Shown here: positions 38,146 through 46,703 of the stretch, piece by piece
How positions within the stretch are numbered: position 1 is the first letter of the stretch
How the letters are laid out: the number at the start of each line of letters is the position of its first letter
NCBI GenBank assembly: GCA_017531985.1
Contig: JAFXJY010000016.1
Location: forward strand, 16,351-80,350
From: Bacteroidaceae bacterium
GTDB lineage: Bacteria > Bacteroidota > Bacteroidia > Bacteroidales > Barnesiellaceae_A
DNA length: 64,000 nt
Reading direction: 5' to 3'
Translations under genes and position numbers: made by a program
Notes under the pieces: model-generated
The model's database searches: none
Seen by the model: only the letters and a program-made list of their open reading frames with translations
Told to the model about the DNA's origin: nothing

Positions 38146-38856
38146 ATGCAAATGAATTTGACAAGAAATAAGAAAAAATATTGCTATCAGTATCCGCATC
38201 CATCCGTAACGACCGATTGTGTAATATTTGGTTTCGATGGAATGAGTATCAAGCTATTGCTTATCGAGAGGGGTATAGAGCCGTACAAAGGGAAGTGGGC
38301 ATTCCCCGGAGGATTTATGCGTATAGATGAGACTGCCGATGAATGTGCCCGTCGAGAACTTGAAGAGGAAACCGGGCTGACAGAAGCCAAGATGGAGCAA
38401 TTTTATACCTTTACCGATGTGAATCGTGATCCTCGTGAACGAGTTATTACAATAGCCTATTTTGCCTTAGTCAAGATTTCGGATGTGCGTGGAGGAGATG
38501 ATGCTTCGAAAGCCCAATGGTTCGATTACAATAAAATTCCATCTTTGGCATTTGATCATGATCACATCCTGCGTCGGGCGGTCAATGAACTGAAAGAGCG
38601 TATATGCTTTGAACCTATCGGGTTTGAACTATTGCCTGAGGTCTTTACCATGTCGCAGTTGCAAAATCTCTACGAGGCTATTCTTGATGTCAAGTTCGAT
38701 CGTCGCAATTTTTACAGCAAGATGCATAAGCTCGATATACTAATACCGGTCGATAACCGTACGGCTGATACTCCAACGCGAGTCCCCCGATTGTACCAAT
38801 TTAATCGTGTGAAATATAATGAGTTGAAGCAGAAAGGTTTTCGGTTGGAATTTTAG
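38146..38856 (+). CDS. Nudix-domain transcriptional regulator (NrtR/AraR-like)
   Basis: This 236-aa protein joins an N-terminal Nudix domain (about 20-150) to a C-terminal winged helix (about 160-236, FEPIGFELLPEVFTMSQLQNLYEAILD). The Nudix box GGFMRIDETADECARRELEEETGL is close to intact, so hydrolysis may persist, although many NrtR-type members use the domain only to sense ligands. Known members control NAD or sugar (for example arabinose) genes in Bacteroidota. No target operon is adjacent, so the ligand is unknown. Confidence 0.88.
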   Translation: MQMNLTRNKKKYCYQYPHPSVTTDCVIFGFDGMSIKLLLIERGIEPYKGKWAFPGGFMRIDETADECARRELEEETGLTEAKMEQFYTFTDVNRDPRERVITIAYFALVKISDVRGGDDASKAQWFDYNKIPSLAFDHDHILRRAVNELKERICFEPIGFELLPEVFTMSQLQNLYEAILDVKFDRRNFYSKMHKLDILIPVDNRTADTPTRVPRLYQFNRVKYNELKQKGFRLEF

Positions 38857-39025
38857 TAATATCTTACTATCAGTCTTGTGTAATAAGCAGAGTAGTGTTA
38901 CGGCTCACTCTCTGGTAGTACTATAACAAGCCGTAAAGGGGAAAAGTAATAATTATAAAACTTCTGTTCTAACACCAGATAAGGGAGGAATAGGAGGGGA
39001 ACTATTAAAAATTAAATGTAAAGTT

Positions 39026-39655
39026 ATGAAAATCAAAGTGTACAATCTTGTCATTCTTGACGCAAGTGGCTCTATGTATGTCATTCGTGAGCAAGCTATT
39101 AGTGGTATTAATGAAACTATCCAGTCAATCAAATTGGCACAACGTGAAAATCCCGAACAAGAGCATTATTTCTCATTTGTATCCTTCAATAACAAAATGA
39201 GAACCGTTGCCGATTGTCAGCCCATCGAAGAGGTCGTAGAAATCAGTGAAGATACATATCGTCCTGAGGCCATGACAGCTCTATATGATGCAATGGGCTT
39301 GTCGCTTCTTGCTCTTGAAAGTAAAATCTCAGCCGACGATAGGGTATTGGTAACAATTATAACCGATGGCATGGAGAATGCATCCCAAGAATTTACAGGG
39401 ACAGCTGTTAAGACATTGGTCGAGCGTCTCAAAAGTAAAGGTTGGGTATTTGCTTATATCGGAGCCAATCAAGATGTGGAAGCTGTTGCTGCCAAAATCG
39501 CTATTAAGAATACCATGTCGTTCGAAGCAACCGAGGTGGGTACTTGCTATATGATGAAGAACTTGGGTGCACAACGTGAAAAGTTCTACAAAAGAATGAG
39601 TTGTGACGCTCCGATGGATGCCGTAGATGAAAACGAAAATTTCTTTAAAAAGTAA
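39026..39655 (+). CDS. VWA-domain protein
   Basis: This 209-aa protein is essentially a single von Willebrand A domain. The MIDAS motif DASGS is in NLVILDASGSMYVIREQA, with MTALYDAMG and IITDGMENAS providing the other metal contacts. No signal peptide or membrane helix is seen, so it is cytosolic, unlike BatA/BatB-type VWA proteins. No AAA+ ATPase partner lies beside it, so the complex it serves is unknown. Confidence 0.9.
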   Translation: MKIKVYNLVILDASGSMYVIREQAISGINETIQSIKLAQRENPEQEHYFSFVSFNNKMRTVADCQPIEEVVEISEDTYRPEAMTALYDAMGLSLLALESKISADDRVLVTIITDGMENASQEFTGTAVKTLVERLKSKGWVFAYIGANQDVEAVAAKIAIKNTMSFEATEVGTCYMMKNLGAQREKFYKRMSCDAPMDAVDENENFFKK

Positions 39656-39730
39656 GTCAAAATAAGTGCGAGGGGGGACGAAAGACTTCGTTGAGTAGAA
39701 ACTGAACTATCCTCGATAGTAGAGTATATA

Positions 39731-39780
39731 GGGAACTGTGTCGGATGGAAAACGTTCTGGCACAGTTCCTTTCTTTTTCT
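39731..39780 (+). terminator. Terminator after the VWA gene
   Basis: GGGAACTGTG (39731-39740) pairs with CACAGTTCCT (39761-39770) with one G-T pair, followed by TTCTTTTTCT. Confidence 0.8.
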
Positions 39781-39802
39781 CATTATACTACCGATATACT
39801 AT

Positions 39803-41071
39803 TTATCGTCCCGAATAACACACCGCAGTACCTATCAATCGGTCGTATCTTGCTCCCGGAGGTCGATGATACACCTTTACAACATATTCGTTGACCGTCT
39901 CATAATAGTCACCTTCGGTAGGAGCAAGGGTTGCTATGTTACTTCCATCGGGGACAAAGGTGTACATATAGTTGTAAGAACCTTGTTTGAGCAGCAACAC
40001 CTTTTCGTACTGTTGCAGCTGCTCGTTATATTGCATCATTGATTGGTTATCGTAAGTATGGTTGGTTAATTCACCATCAATATAGACATTGCCACCAGCT
40101 AATGGGTCGGAGGCAAGAGCAAAATGCACAGCAATATAGTCGGCCTCCAAGTCACTATCTTCGGCATTGCTTTCGCGTATGACATAGCGACCATTCTGTG
40201 TGCGATCGTAGAGATAGTTCATGCCACATCGGGGATAGTCGGTGTTGAGTGTAGCATGGTAATAAGGCTCATAATATTCATATTGGGCAATGTTCATGCC
40301 CGGGTAGGTTATAGATACCATCTCAAATCGGCGATATTCGTTTCCTGCTGCAAAGATTAGTTCGCGATTGTGTTCAAAGATAATATCGTTATCCATAATA
40401 CGCAATGGCCGAGTCGTAGTCACCTCGTTATCATAGCGACCATTTTGAGATACAACAATTTTAAGGTCGTTGAATGGACTCTGTATCGTATAGAATGGGT
40501 GTGATACAACAACATCTATCTGCTGGTAAGTATCATTATATCCAATGTCGGTACGAGATGTAGCATTAGCGGTAACATGCACTTTGCGTTCAGTTACGCA
40601 GAAGCATGCTTGTGCAACAATCTCATCGCTATATTCGGGTGATATAAGTACAGCATAATTACCCGAGTGGGTCAGTTGTACTTCATCGTTTGGTAACGTT
40701 ATTCGATAATTGACATAATGTGCAAATGTGTTGGAAGAGTAAGCATAGTCGTTCACATCTTGAAGATTGATACCCTCCATATATTCCAGTTCCGACAAGC
40801 CCGAAGGTGTCCAGTCGGCATTACAATGAACAATGCGATATTGTAAGTAAGTAACATCTTCGGCCAGATGGTCGAATGAGATAACTATTCGATTGGCTTC
40901 ACCAAGCGTGATGATGGGTGGCGACAACGGATTGTCTTCGACATACACTTGCAAGGTTCGCCAATCGAAGCCATTGGTGCGTGTATGATAAGTTTGTTGA
41001 GCCACAACGGTAATATTAGTTATGAAAACTATAATTATGACATTAAGTGTGTGTAAAAACAACTTTTTCAT
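39803..41071 (-). CDS. DUF5103 protein (type IX secretion plug-like)
   Basis: This 422-aa exported protein has a signal peptide (LFLHTLNVIIIVFITNITVVAQ). The mature part (TLQVYVEDNPLSPPIITL, VTYLQYRIVHCNADWTPSGLSELEYMEG) fits the DUF5103 family, which includes the Plug protein of the type IX secretion translocon. No other secretion genes are near it. The role is therefore family-based; whether the organism has a working type IX system cannot be seen here. It is divergent from the C1 peptidase gene. Confidence 0.85.
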   Translation of the reverse strand: MKKLFLHTLNVIIIVFITNITVVAQQTYHTRTNGFDWRTLQVYVEDNPLSPPIITLGEANRIVISFDHLAEDVTYLQYRIVHCNADWTPSGLSELEYMEGINLQDVNDYAYSSNTFAHYVNYRITLPNDEVQLTHSGNYAVLISPEYSDEIVAQACFCVTERKVHVTANATSRTDIGYNDTYQQIDVVVSHPFYTIQSPFNDLKIVVSQNGRYDNEVTTTRPLRIMDNDIIFEHNRELIFAAGNEYRRFEMVSITYPGMNIAQYEYYEPYYHATLNTDYPRCGMNYLYDRTQNGRYVIRESNAEDSDLEADYIAVHFALASDPLAGGNVYIDGELTNHTYDNQSMMQYNEQLQQYEKVLLLKQGSYNYMYTFVPDGSNIATLAPTEGDYYETVNEYVVKVYHRPPGARYDRLIGTAVCYSGR

Positions 41072-41110
41072 AAGTCAATCGATATTTATAAACTCAAAGA
41101 TACAATTAAA

Positions 41111-41143
41111 TTTGTGTTATATGGTACAAATGTACTATATTTG
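41111..41143 (+). promoter_or_regulatory. Promoter for the C1 peptidase gene
   Basis: TTTG at 41111-41114, 21 bp, then TATATTTG at 41136-41143. The start codon is at 41208. Confidence 0.65.
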
Positions 41144-41207
41144 CACCAAATATTGGACATAAATCGAAAATATAAGTTTAATCAAAACACCTAAATAACT
41201 AATAATT

Positions 41208-42410
41208 ATGAAAAATTACGCATGGGTATTAGCCCTGTCAATGACGTTGCCAATGTTTAGTGCATCGGCACAAGAGTGTGATACAATTGCACAACCCGAA
41301 GGTTATCAATTTACCGATACCAAAGTACTTCCTACTACACCCATTAAGAACCAAGCTCAGTCAGGTACTTGTTGGAGCTTTGCCGGTATAGCACTGCTCG
41401 AAAACGAACTTCTTCGTGAAGGAAAACCCGAGTATGACTTGTCGGAGATGTGGATTGTGCGTCACTGTTATCTCGATAAAGTAGAACGATTTGTTCGTTA
41501 TCATGGCACTTGCGAGCTGGCCGGTGGTGGCGGTGTAGTAGATGTTCCCTACGTTGCAGCCAACTATGGTCTTGTACCCGAAGAGGCTTATAAAGGACTT
41601 AACTATGGTTATGATAAGCACAATCACAACGAACTTGATCGTGTGATGCGTACATTTGGCGAAGCTGTCGCTTCGGGCAAGAAACCCACCACAGCATGGA
41701 GCAATGCCGCAGCAGGTATTATAGATGCTTACTTGGGCGAAGTTCCTGAAACATTTATCTACGAAGGCAAAGAATATACCCCCGAATCGTTCGAGGCTTC
41801 TTTGGGTCTTGATATGAACGACTATGTGTGCGTATCGTCATTTACTCATCATCCTTTCTATACCCAGTTTGCGGTAGAAGTTCCCGACAACTGGTTGCAT
41901 GGTATGTCCTACAATGTACCACTCGATGAGTTGCAACGCATCGTCGATGAAGCTATCGATGGCGGATACAGTGTATTGTGGGCTGCCGACGTAAGCGAGA
42001 AAGGATTCAACCGCAAGAAAGGTTTCATGGTGTGTCCTGCCGAGAAGAAGAGCGACGACATGAGTGAAGGTGAGTGGCTCAACTGGTCGAAGATGACCGA
42101 CAAAGAGCGTGAAGATATGCGTTATAAACTCGATCGTCCCGGTGAAGAACTCAATGTAACACAAGAGTTGCGTCAAGAAGCATACGACAACTATGAGACA
42201 ACCGACGATCATGGCATGTTGCTTATGGGTAAAGCCGTTGACCAAATAGGTAACAAATACTACAAAGTGAAAAACTCTTGGAGTACTGCCAACGGTTACG
42301 ATGGATACTATTATGCATCAGTACCTTATTTCCGCTACAAGACTATATGTGTAGTTGTTAACAAAAACGCCATATCGAAGGACCTTCGCAAGAAAATGGG
42401 TATTAAGTAA
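41208..42410 (+). CDS. Secreted C1-family cysteine peptidase (bleomycin hydrolase/aminopeptidase C-like)
   Basis: This 400-aa papain-fold peptidase has a signal peptide (WVLALSMTLPMFSASAQ). The oxyanion Gln49 and nucleophile Cys55 are in PIKNQAQSGTCWSFAG. The catalytic His is in TTDDHGMLLMG and the Asn in YYKVKNSWS. The internal layout and ending (RKKMGIK) recall bleomycin hydrolase/PepC, but the signal peptide points to the periplasm or surface. It is a single-gene unit with a strong promoter and a 20-bp hairpin downstream. Confidence 0.93.
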   Translation: MKNYAWVLALSMTLPMFSASAQECDTIAQPEGYQFTDTKVLPTTPIKNQAQSGTCWSFAGIALLENELLREGKPEYDLSEMWIVRHCYLDKVERFVRYHGTCELAGGGGVVDVPYVAANYGLVPEEAYKGLNYGYDKHNHNELDRVMRTFGEAVASGKKPTTAWSNAAAGIIDAYLGEVPETFIYEGKEYTPESFEASLGLDMNDYVCVSSFTHHPFYTQFAVEVPDNWLHGMSYNVPLDELQRIVDEAIDGGYSVLWAADVSEKGFNRKKGFMVCPAEKKSDDMSEGEWLNWSKMTDKEREDMRYKLDRPGEELNVTQELRQEAYDNYETTDDHGMLLMGKAVDQIGNKYYKVKNSWSTANGYDGYYYASVPYFRYKTICVVVNKNAISKDLRKKMGIK

Positions 42411-42450
42411 TAATGCTTATTTACTCGTAGCATAGTAATAAAACTTGTTT

Positions 42451-42497
42451 ATACAATAAGATGCTGTATTGCTTTGTAATACAGCATCTTATTGTAT
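42451..42497 (+). terminator. Strong hairpin after the C1 peptidase gene
   Basis: ATACAATAAGATGCTGTATT (42451-42470) and AATACAGCATCTTATTGTAT (42478-42497) form a perfect 20-bp stem with a 7-nt loop. No long T-run follows. Confidence 0.75.
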
Positions 42498-42857
42498 GTA
42501 GTATAATGAAAGGAATCATAGCGTAAGATGATTGTTATAAGTGTCATTGACAGGAGGAATATCGCAAAGGCACATTATCTCGACAGATAGGAATGATTAT
42601 CAGCTTCAAGCTATGCAAGCACTCCATATTCTTTATCATGGTACAGCCTCCGTAGAGAGTATCACGACTCTTTTCAATTCCGCTTGTCGGTTCGGCATAT
42701 AGCTAACTTGTCATCCGAGTGAATATCACACTTGCTTGTGCATCACATTTCTTAAATATCCTTACACATTGCCAAAAAACTATCATTATCATTTTATTAT
42801 ACACAAAACTCTCCTTATCTTTACACCCGATTAAAGTTAAAGACATTCACAACCCCT
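42498..42857. other. Intergenic region without a recognisable gene
   Basis: 360 bp between the C1 peptidase hairpin and the sigma-factor gene. I see no ORF, RNA gene or repeat. A TATCTTTA near-match to the -7 box lies at about 42816-42823 and may serve the sigma gene at 42858. Confidence 0.5.
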
Positions 42858-43412
42858 ATGACTCCCGTATATAACGAAGAGATAGTAGTTGCCAAATTGC
42901 AAAATCCATCGACCGCTCGCGATGCCTTTGGACAAGTTGTAGAGCATTATGGTGAACGTATCTATTGGCAGATAAGAAAGATGGTCGTTTCGCATGAAGA
43001 TGCCGATGACCTCTTACAGAATACCTTTCTCAAAGCATGGAACAGCATCGAACTGTTTCGCGGTGAGGCCAAGCTGTCGACTTGGCTTTATCGCATAGCT
43101 GTCAACGAAACCATAACATTTCTCAACAAAGAACGTCAACACAATAATATATCCATCGATAGCGACGACACCTTTCTGCTCAATAATATCGAGTCGGATG
43201 AGTGGTTTGATGGTGATGAACTACAATTGCGTCTGCAACGAGCCATTGCATTATTGCCCGAAAAACAACGCTTGGTATTCAACATGAGGTATTTCGATGA
43301 GATGAAATATGAAGACATTTCCGAAATATTAGGTACATCGGTTGGAGCTTTAAAAGCATCGTATCATCATGCAACCAAAAAAATTGAGGAATATTTGTTA
43401 TCCTGCGATTAA
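42858..43412 (+). CDS. ECF-type RNA polymerase sigma factor
   Basis: This 184-aa sigma-70 family protein has region 2 (RIYWQIRKMVVSHEDADDLLQNTFLKAWNSIELFRGEAKLSTWLYRIAVN) and region 4 (ALLPEKQRLVFNMRYFDEMKYEDISEILGTSVGALKASYHHATKKI). It lacks regions 1 and 3, so it is an ECF sigma. The next two genes encode a one-helix membrane protein and an exported helical protein, probably its regulator and target. An envelope-stress role is plausible. Confidence 0.94.
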   Translation: MTPVYNEEIVVAKLQNPSTARDAFGQVVEHYGERIYWQIRKMVVSHEDADDLLQNTFLKAWNSIELFRGEAKLSTWLYRIAVNETITFLNKERQHNNISIDSDDTFLLNNIESDEWFDGDELQLRLQRAIALLPEKQRLVFNMRYFDEMKYEDISEILGTSVGALKASYHHATKKIEEYLLSCD

Positions 43413-43459
43413 ACCATTTTATAATTATTTTGTCAAAGCAGTGTAAATACTCCAATGCA

Positions 43460-43807
43460 ATGAAACAGAAGGAAAACATATTAGATAATATCGGTGGTAA
43501 GTCGGGATTTAAAGTGCCCGATGGATATTTCGAACAATTGTCGACTCGTATCATCGATCAGCTGCCCGAGCGGGAATTGCCACAACCCGAGGTGATTACC
43601 ACATGGCACAAGTTGCGTCCTTACATATACATGGCTGCCATGTTTGCCGGTATATGGCTCATGGTTCAAGTATTTGTGGCTCCGGCTGTCAACTCTCAGA
43701 ACGAGATGATTGCCGAAACCGAGCATGAAGAAGATCTTGAAGAGTATATGCTATACTCCATGGATGAATATACAATATTTGAAACCCTATATGCTGAAAG
43801 TGAATAG
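43460..43807 (+). CDS. Small single-helix membrane protein, possible anti-sigma factor
   Basis: From the ATG at 43460 (MKQKENILDNIGGKSGFKVPDGYFEQL) this is 115 aa with one transmembrane helix (YIYMAAMFAGIWLMVQVFVA). The first part, cytosolic by prediction, has the FKVPDGYFE pattern often seen in Bacteroidota proteins next to ECF sigma genes. The acidic C-terminus would be periplasmic. No zinc-binding HxxxCxxC motif is present. Function is inferred from position. Confidence 0.7.
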   Translation: MKQKENILDNIGGKSGFKVPDGYFEQLSTRIIDQLPERELPQPEVITTWHKLRPYIYMAAMFAGIWLMVQVFVAPAVNSQNEMIAETEHEEDLEEYMLYSMDEYTIFETLYAESE

Positions 43808-43829
43808 ACCTCAATACAATCCTTATGAT

Positions 43830-44318
43830 ATGAAAAAGATAATTTCCATACTATTATTGACATTGACATTGGCTCATGTTTCATCGGCTGTGGCACAAGA
43901 CAACAAGCATGATGATAAACAAACTCGCAAAGAAAGATGGGAAAAGTTTCGTCAAGACAAGCACGATTTCTTTGCAAAAACAATGGAACTTACCGACGAA
44001 CAGTCACAACAATTTTTCCCACTCTACGAAGAGATGGAAAAAAAATGTTTCGAGGCAGTGCGTGAAGTGCGTCGCGAGACTCGTGAGATAATGAACAATA
44101 AAAACGTTTCCGACGAGAAGTATAAAGCTGCCGCCGATCGTGCTGCTGCATTAGATACCCGTAAGGCTGAGATTGAACGAGAGTACTATACCAAGTTCTG
44201 TCAAATTCTTACTCCTCGTCAACAATTCTTGTATCATCGTTGTGAGCATGAGTTTCAGAAAGCAACTATCAACAAAAAACACCACACAGCCAAGAAAGAT
44301 GCTCAAAGGTGCAAGTAA
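43830..44318 (+). CDS. Spy/CpxP-like periplasmic protein
   Basis: This 162-aa exported protein has a signal peptide (IISILLLTLTLAHVSSAVAQ) and a helical mature part: FFAKTMELTDEQSQQFFPLYEEME and ILTPRQQFLYHRCEHEFQK. The paired LT-x2-Q-like motifs (LTDEQ and LTPRQ) resemble Spy/CpxP periplasmic chaperone-like proteins. It follows the putative anti-sigma gene by 22 bp, so it may be both a member and an output of an envelope-stress unit. The ATG at 43830 is chosen over an upstream in-frame start because it leads directly into the signal. Confidence 0.78.
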   Translation: MKKIISILLLTLTLAHVSSAVAQDNKHDDKQTRKERWEKFRQDKHDFFAKTMELTDEQSQQFFPLYEEMEKKCFEAVREVRRETREIMNNKNVSDEKYKAAADRAAALDTRKAEIEREYYTKFCQILTPRQQFLYHRCEHEFQKATINKKHHTAKKDAQRCK

Positions 44319-44406
44319 ACTTTACTATACATCTTTGTTGTGTTGTTCGAAAATTTGCATTATCTTTACAATCGTATAACGTTTACGCAACGAAAATATG
44401 ACAGTT

Positions 44407-44892
44407 ATGAAGAAGATATTTACGATGATTGCATTGGCACTGATACTTGTATCGTGCCAAGGTCCTATGGGACCGCAAGGTCCGCAAGGCCCTCCGGGAC
44501 AACCGGGTGAGGGTGTTAACTGGAAAGTGTATGACTTTACCATTCCATCAGACCGTTGGGAATTAGTCAATGGTGAGAATCAACTGAACTCCTATTTCAT
44601 GTATGTCTTCGACGGCAACGAAGCACCCAAGGAATTGCAATATGTTACCCAGTATGATGGCGATGTGTCGGGTTATTTCATAGGTCGTCTTGATAATGGC
44701 GAAGAACTATATTCACCACTCCCTTACGAAGTATATGCCGGTCAGGCCAATGGAAACAATGAATGGTTGTGGAGCGAATTGTACACATTTGACTTCACTC
44801 GCAGTAGCATAGCTTTCTACGTCTACTACAACGATTTTGCGACCGGTACACCACCTCCCACATGTACATTCCGTATGAGTTTTAAGTGGTAA
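44407..44892 (+). CDS. Lipoprotein with a collagen-like Gly-Pro segment
   Basis: From the ATG at 44407 (MKKIFTMIALALILVSCQG) this is 161 aa. Cys17 is the lipidated residue. The mature protein begins with GPMGPQGPQGPPGQPGEG, about six collagen-like G-x-y triplets, then a Trp/Tyr-rich globular domain (VNWKVYDFTIPSDRWELV, ending TCTFRMSFKW). Such short collagen-like stalks next to a lipid anchor are known in Bacteroidota lipoproteins. Function is unknown. An in-frame ATG three codons upstream is possible. Confidence 0.75.
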   Translation: MKKIFTMIALALILVSCQGPMGPQGPQGPPGQPGEGVNWKVYDFTIPSDRWELVNGENQLNSYFMYVFDGNEAPKELQYVTQYDGDVSGYFIGRLDNGEELYSPLPYEVYAGQANGNNEWLWSELYTFDFTRSSIAFYVYYNDFATGTPPPTCTFRMSFKW

Positions 44893-44954
44893 AAAAGAAG
44901 TGAAATATCAGACGAAGACGATTTCGCTTTGCATACAATACAATACAATATGAA

Positions 44955-44992
44955 GGCTCGGTTATCAAAAAAGATAGCTGAGTCTTTTCTTT
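44955..44992 (+). terminator. Terminator after the collagen-like lipoprotein gene
   Basis: GGCTCGGTTATC (44955-44966) can pair with GATAGCTGAGTC (44973-44984) with several G-T pairs, followed by TTTTCTTT. Confidence 0.65.
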
Positions 44993-45137
44993 AATTGTCG
45001 TCCCATTGATACTATTCATGATAGCTCTATATTATTGAACATACCTATATGCAATATTTTCGTTCTAAGAAATAATAAGAAGATAATAAGATTGCAAAAT
45101 TATTACTAACTTCGCGGTGTGAAATTGTTTCATATAT

Positions 45138-46508
45138 ATGACCGATAAGCAATCCCCTCAAATATTAGGCACTGCGTCCGTTGGACACCTATTGGTGCAG
45201 TATTCCATTCCTGCCATTATAGCAATGACAGTGAGTTCGTTGTATCACATCATCGACAGTATTTTCATAGGACAGGGAGTAGGTGCTATGGCCATTGCCG
45301 GGCTGGCGGTGACCTTTCCGCTTATGAACTTGGTTATAGCCTTTTGCAACCTTGTGGGTATAGGTGGGGCAACTATCAGCTCGATATTTCTGGGGCAACG
45401 CGATATGGTGCGAGCTACCGAAACACTACACAATGTGGTGTGGTTGTGTCTCATCAGTTCATTCTGTTTCGGTGGCTTATCCCTTATTTTTCTTGACAGC
45501 ATACTGCTGTTCTTCGGTGCGAGTCCCGATACATTACCCTACGCACGCGAGTTTATGCAAGTCATATTGATAGGTACACCTATTGCCTATCTTTTCATCG
45601 GACTCAATAATGTGATGCGTTCGACCGGCTATCCCACCAAGGCAATGTTCTCGTCGTTGATATCGGTTATTGCCAATGTCATATTAGCCCCCATCTTTAT
45701 ATTCGTGTTTCAATGGGGCATTCGCGGTGCTGCCTTGGCAACGCTCGTATCGCAGATGATAGGTCTTGTGTGGGTGTTGATGCACTTTCTCAACAAGGCT
45801 AATTATGTTCATTTCGATACTCGTTACAATCGCCTGAAAGCACCCATTGTGGGACGCATATTTTCCATAGGCTTGTCACCATTCTTGATGAATGCTTGTA
45901 GTTGCTTGGTGGTTATAATTATCAACCGATCGTTTATGAAGTATGGCGGAGACTTGGCTGTGGGTGCTTATGGTATTACCAACCGCGTACTGATGCTCTT
46001 CGCTATGGTTGCTATGGGTATAACACAGGGCATGCAGCCTATTATCGGCTACAACTACGGAGCCAATCAGATGCAACGTGTTCACCGAACACTTACCTAT
46101 GGTATAGTGGCAGCTACCATTGTAACCTCGTTGGGGTTTGTGATGGCTCAGATTATCCCCACACCGGTAGCCCGTCTCTTTACAGCCGACGATACGCTCA
46201 TTCAGTTGTCGGCCAACGGTTTGCGTATCTCGTGTATGGCTTTCTGTCTCATCGGAGGGCAGATCGTGATATCCAACTTTTTTCAGTCCATCGGTAAGGC
46301 CAAGATTTCTATCTTTCTATCCCTCTCGCGACAGCTCATTTTCCTTATACCCTCCTTGCTGATTCTACCCGGTATATATGGTATAGATGGAGTGTGGGCA
46401 AGTCTTCCATTATCCGATGCCATAGCATTTTTTGTAGCCATAGCAGCATTATATATCTATTTACGGAATGCTCGACGCACTATTCAGAAGAGTTCCGAAG
46501 TAATATAA
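45138..46508 (+). CDS. MATE family efflux transporter
   Basis: This 456-aa inner-membrane protein has about twelve helices and the MATE fold: LLVQYSIPAIIAMTVSSLYHIIDSIFIG, GAMAIAGLAVTFPLMNL, and a repeat in the second half (GAYGITNRVLMLFAMVAMGITQGMQPIIGYNYGA). It probably exports drugs or organic cations using a Na+ or H+ gradient. Substrate and regulator are not evident. It is a single gene between the collagen-like lipoprotein gene and purL. Confidence 0.95.
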   Translation: MTDKQSPQILGTASVGHLLVQYSIPAIIAMTVSSLYHIIDSIFIGQGVGAMAIAGLAVTFPLMNLVIAFCNLVGIGGATISSIFLGQRDMVRATETLHNVVWLCLISSFCFGGLSLIFLDSILLFFGASPDTLPYAREFMQVILIGTPIAYLFIGLNNVMRSTGYPTKAMFSSLISVIANVILAPIFIFVFQWGIRGAALATLVSQMIGLVWVLMHFLNKANYVHFDTRYNRLKAPIVGRIFSIGLSPFLMNACSCLVVIIINRSFMKYGGDLAVGAYGITNRVLMLFAMVAMGITQGMQPIIGYNYGANQMQRVHRTLTYGIVAATIVTSLGFVMAQIIPTPVARLFTADDTLIQLSANGLRISCMAFCLIGGQIVISNFFQSIGKAKISIFLSLSRQLIFLIPSLLILPGIYGIDGVWASLPLSDAIAFFVAIAALYIYLRNARRTIQKSSEVI

Positions 46509-46609
46509 CCCCATTGTCGCAGTAACACTATATCAACTCACTATCCACCCCGGCCGATAGTGAGTTGAATAATATTTATAAATCATGTTCAATTGTTGGT
46601 GCAAAAACC

Positions 46610-46640
46610 TTTGACTTGATGTTATTTTTCATTACATTTG
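46610..46640 (+). promoter_or_regulatory. Promoter for purL
   Basis: TTTG at 46610-46613, 19 bp, then TACATTTG at 46633-46640. The start codon is at 46704. Confidence 0.65.
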
Positions 46641-46703
46641 CACACATATTTCCGATGAGGATTACATCATCGGGTTAATGTCAATTCTTAAACACAACAC
46701 ATA

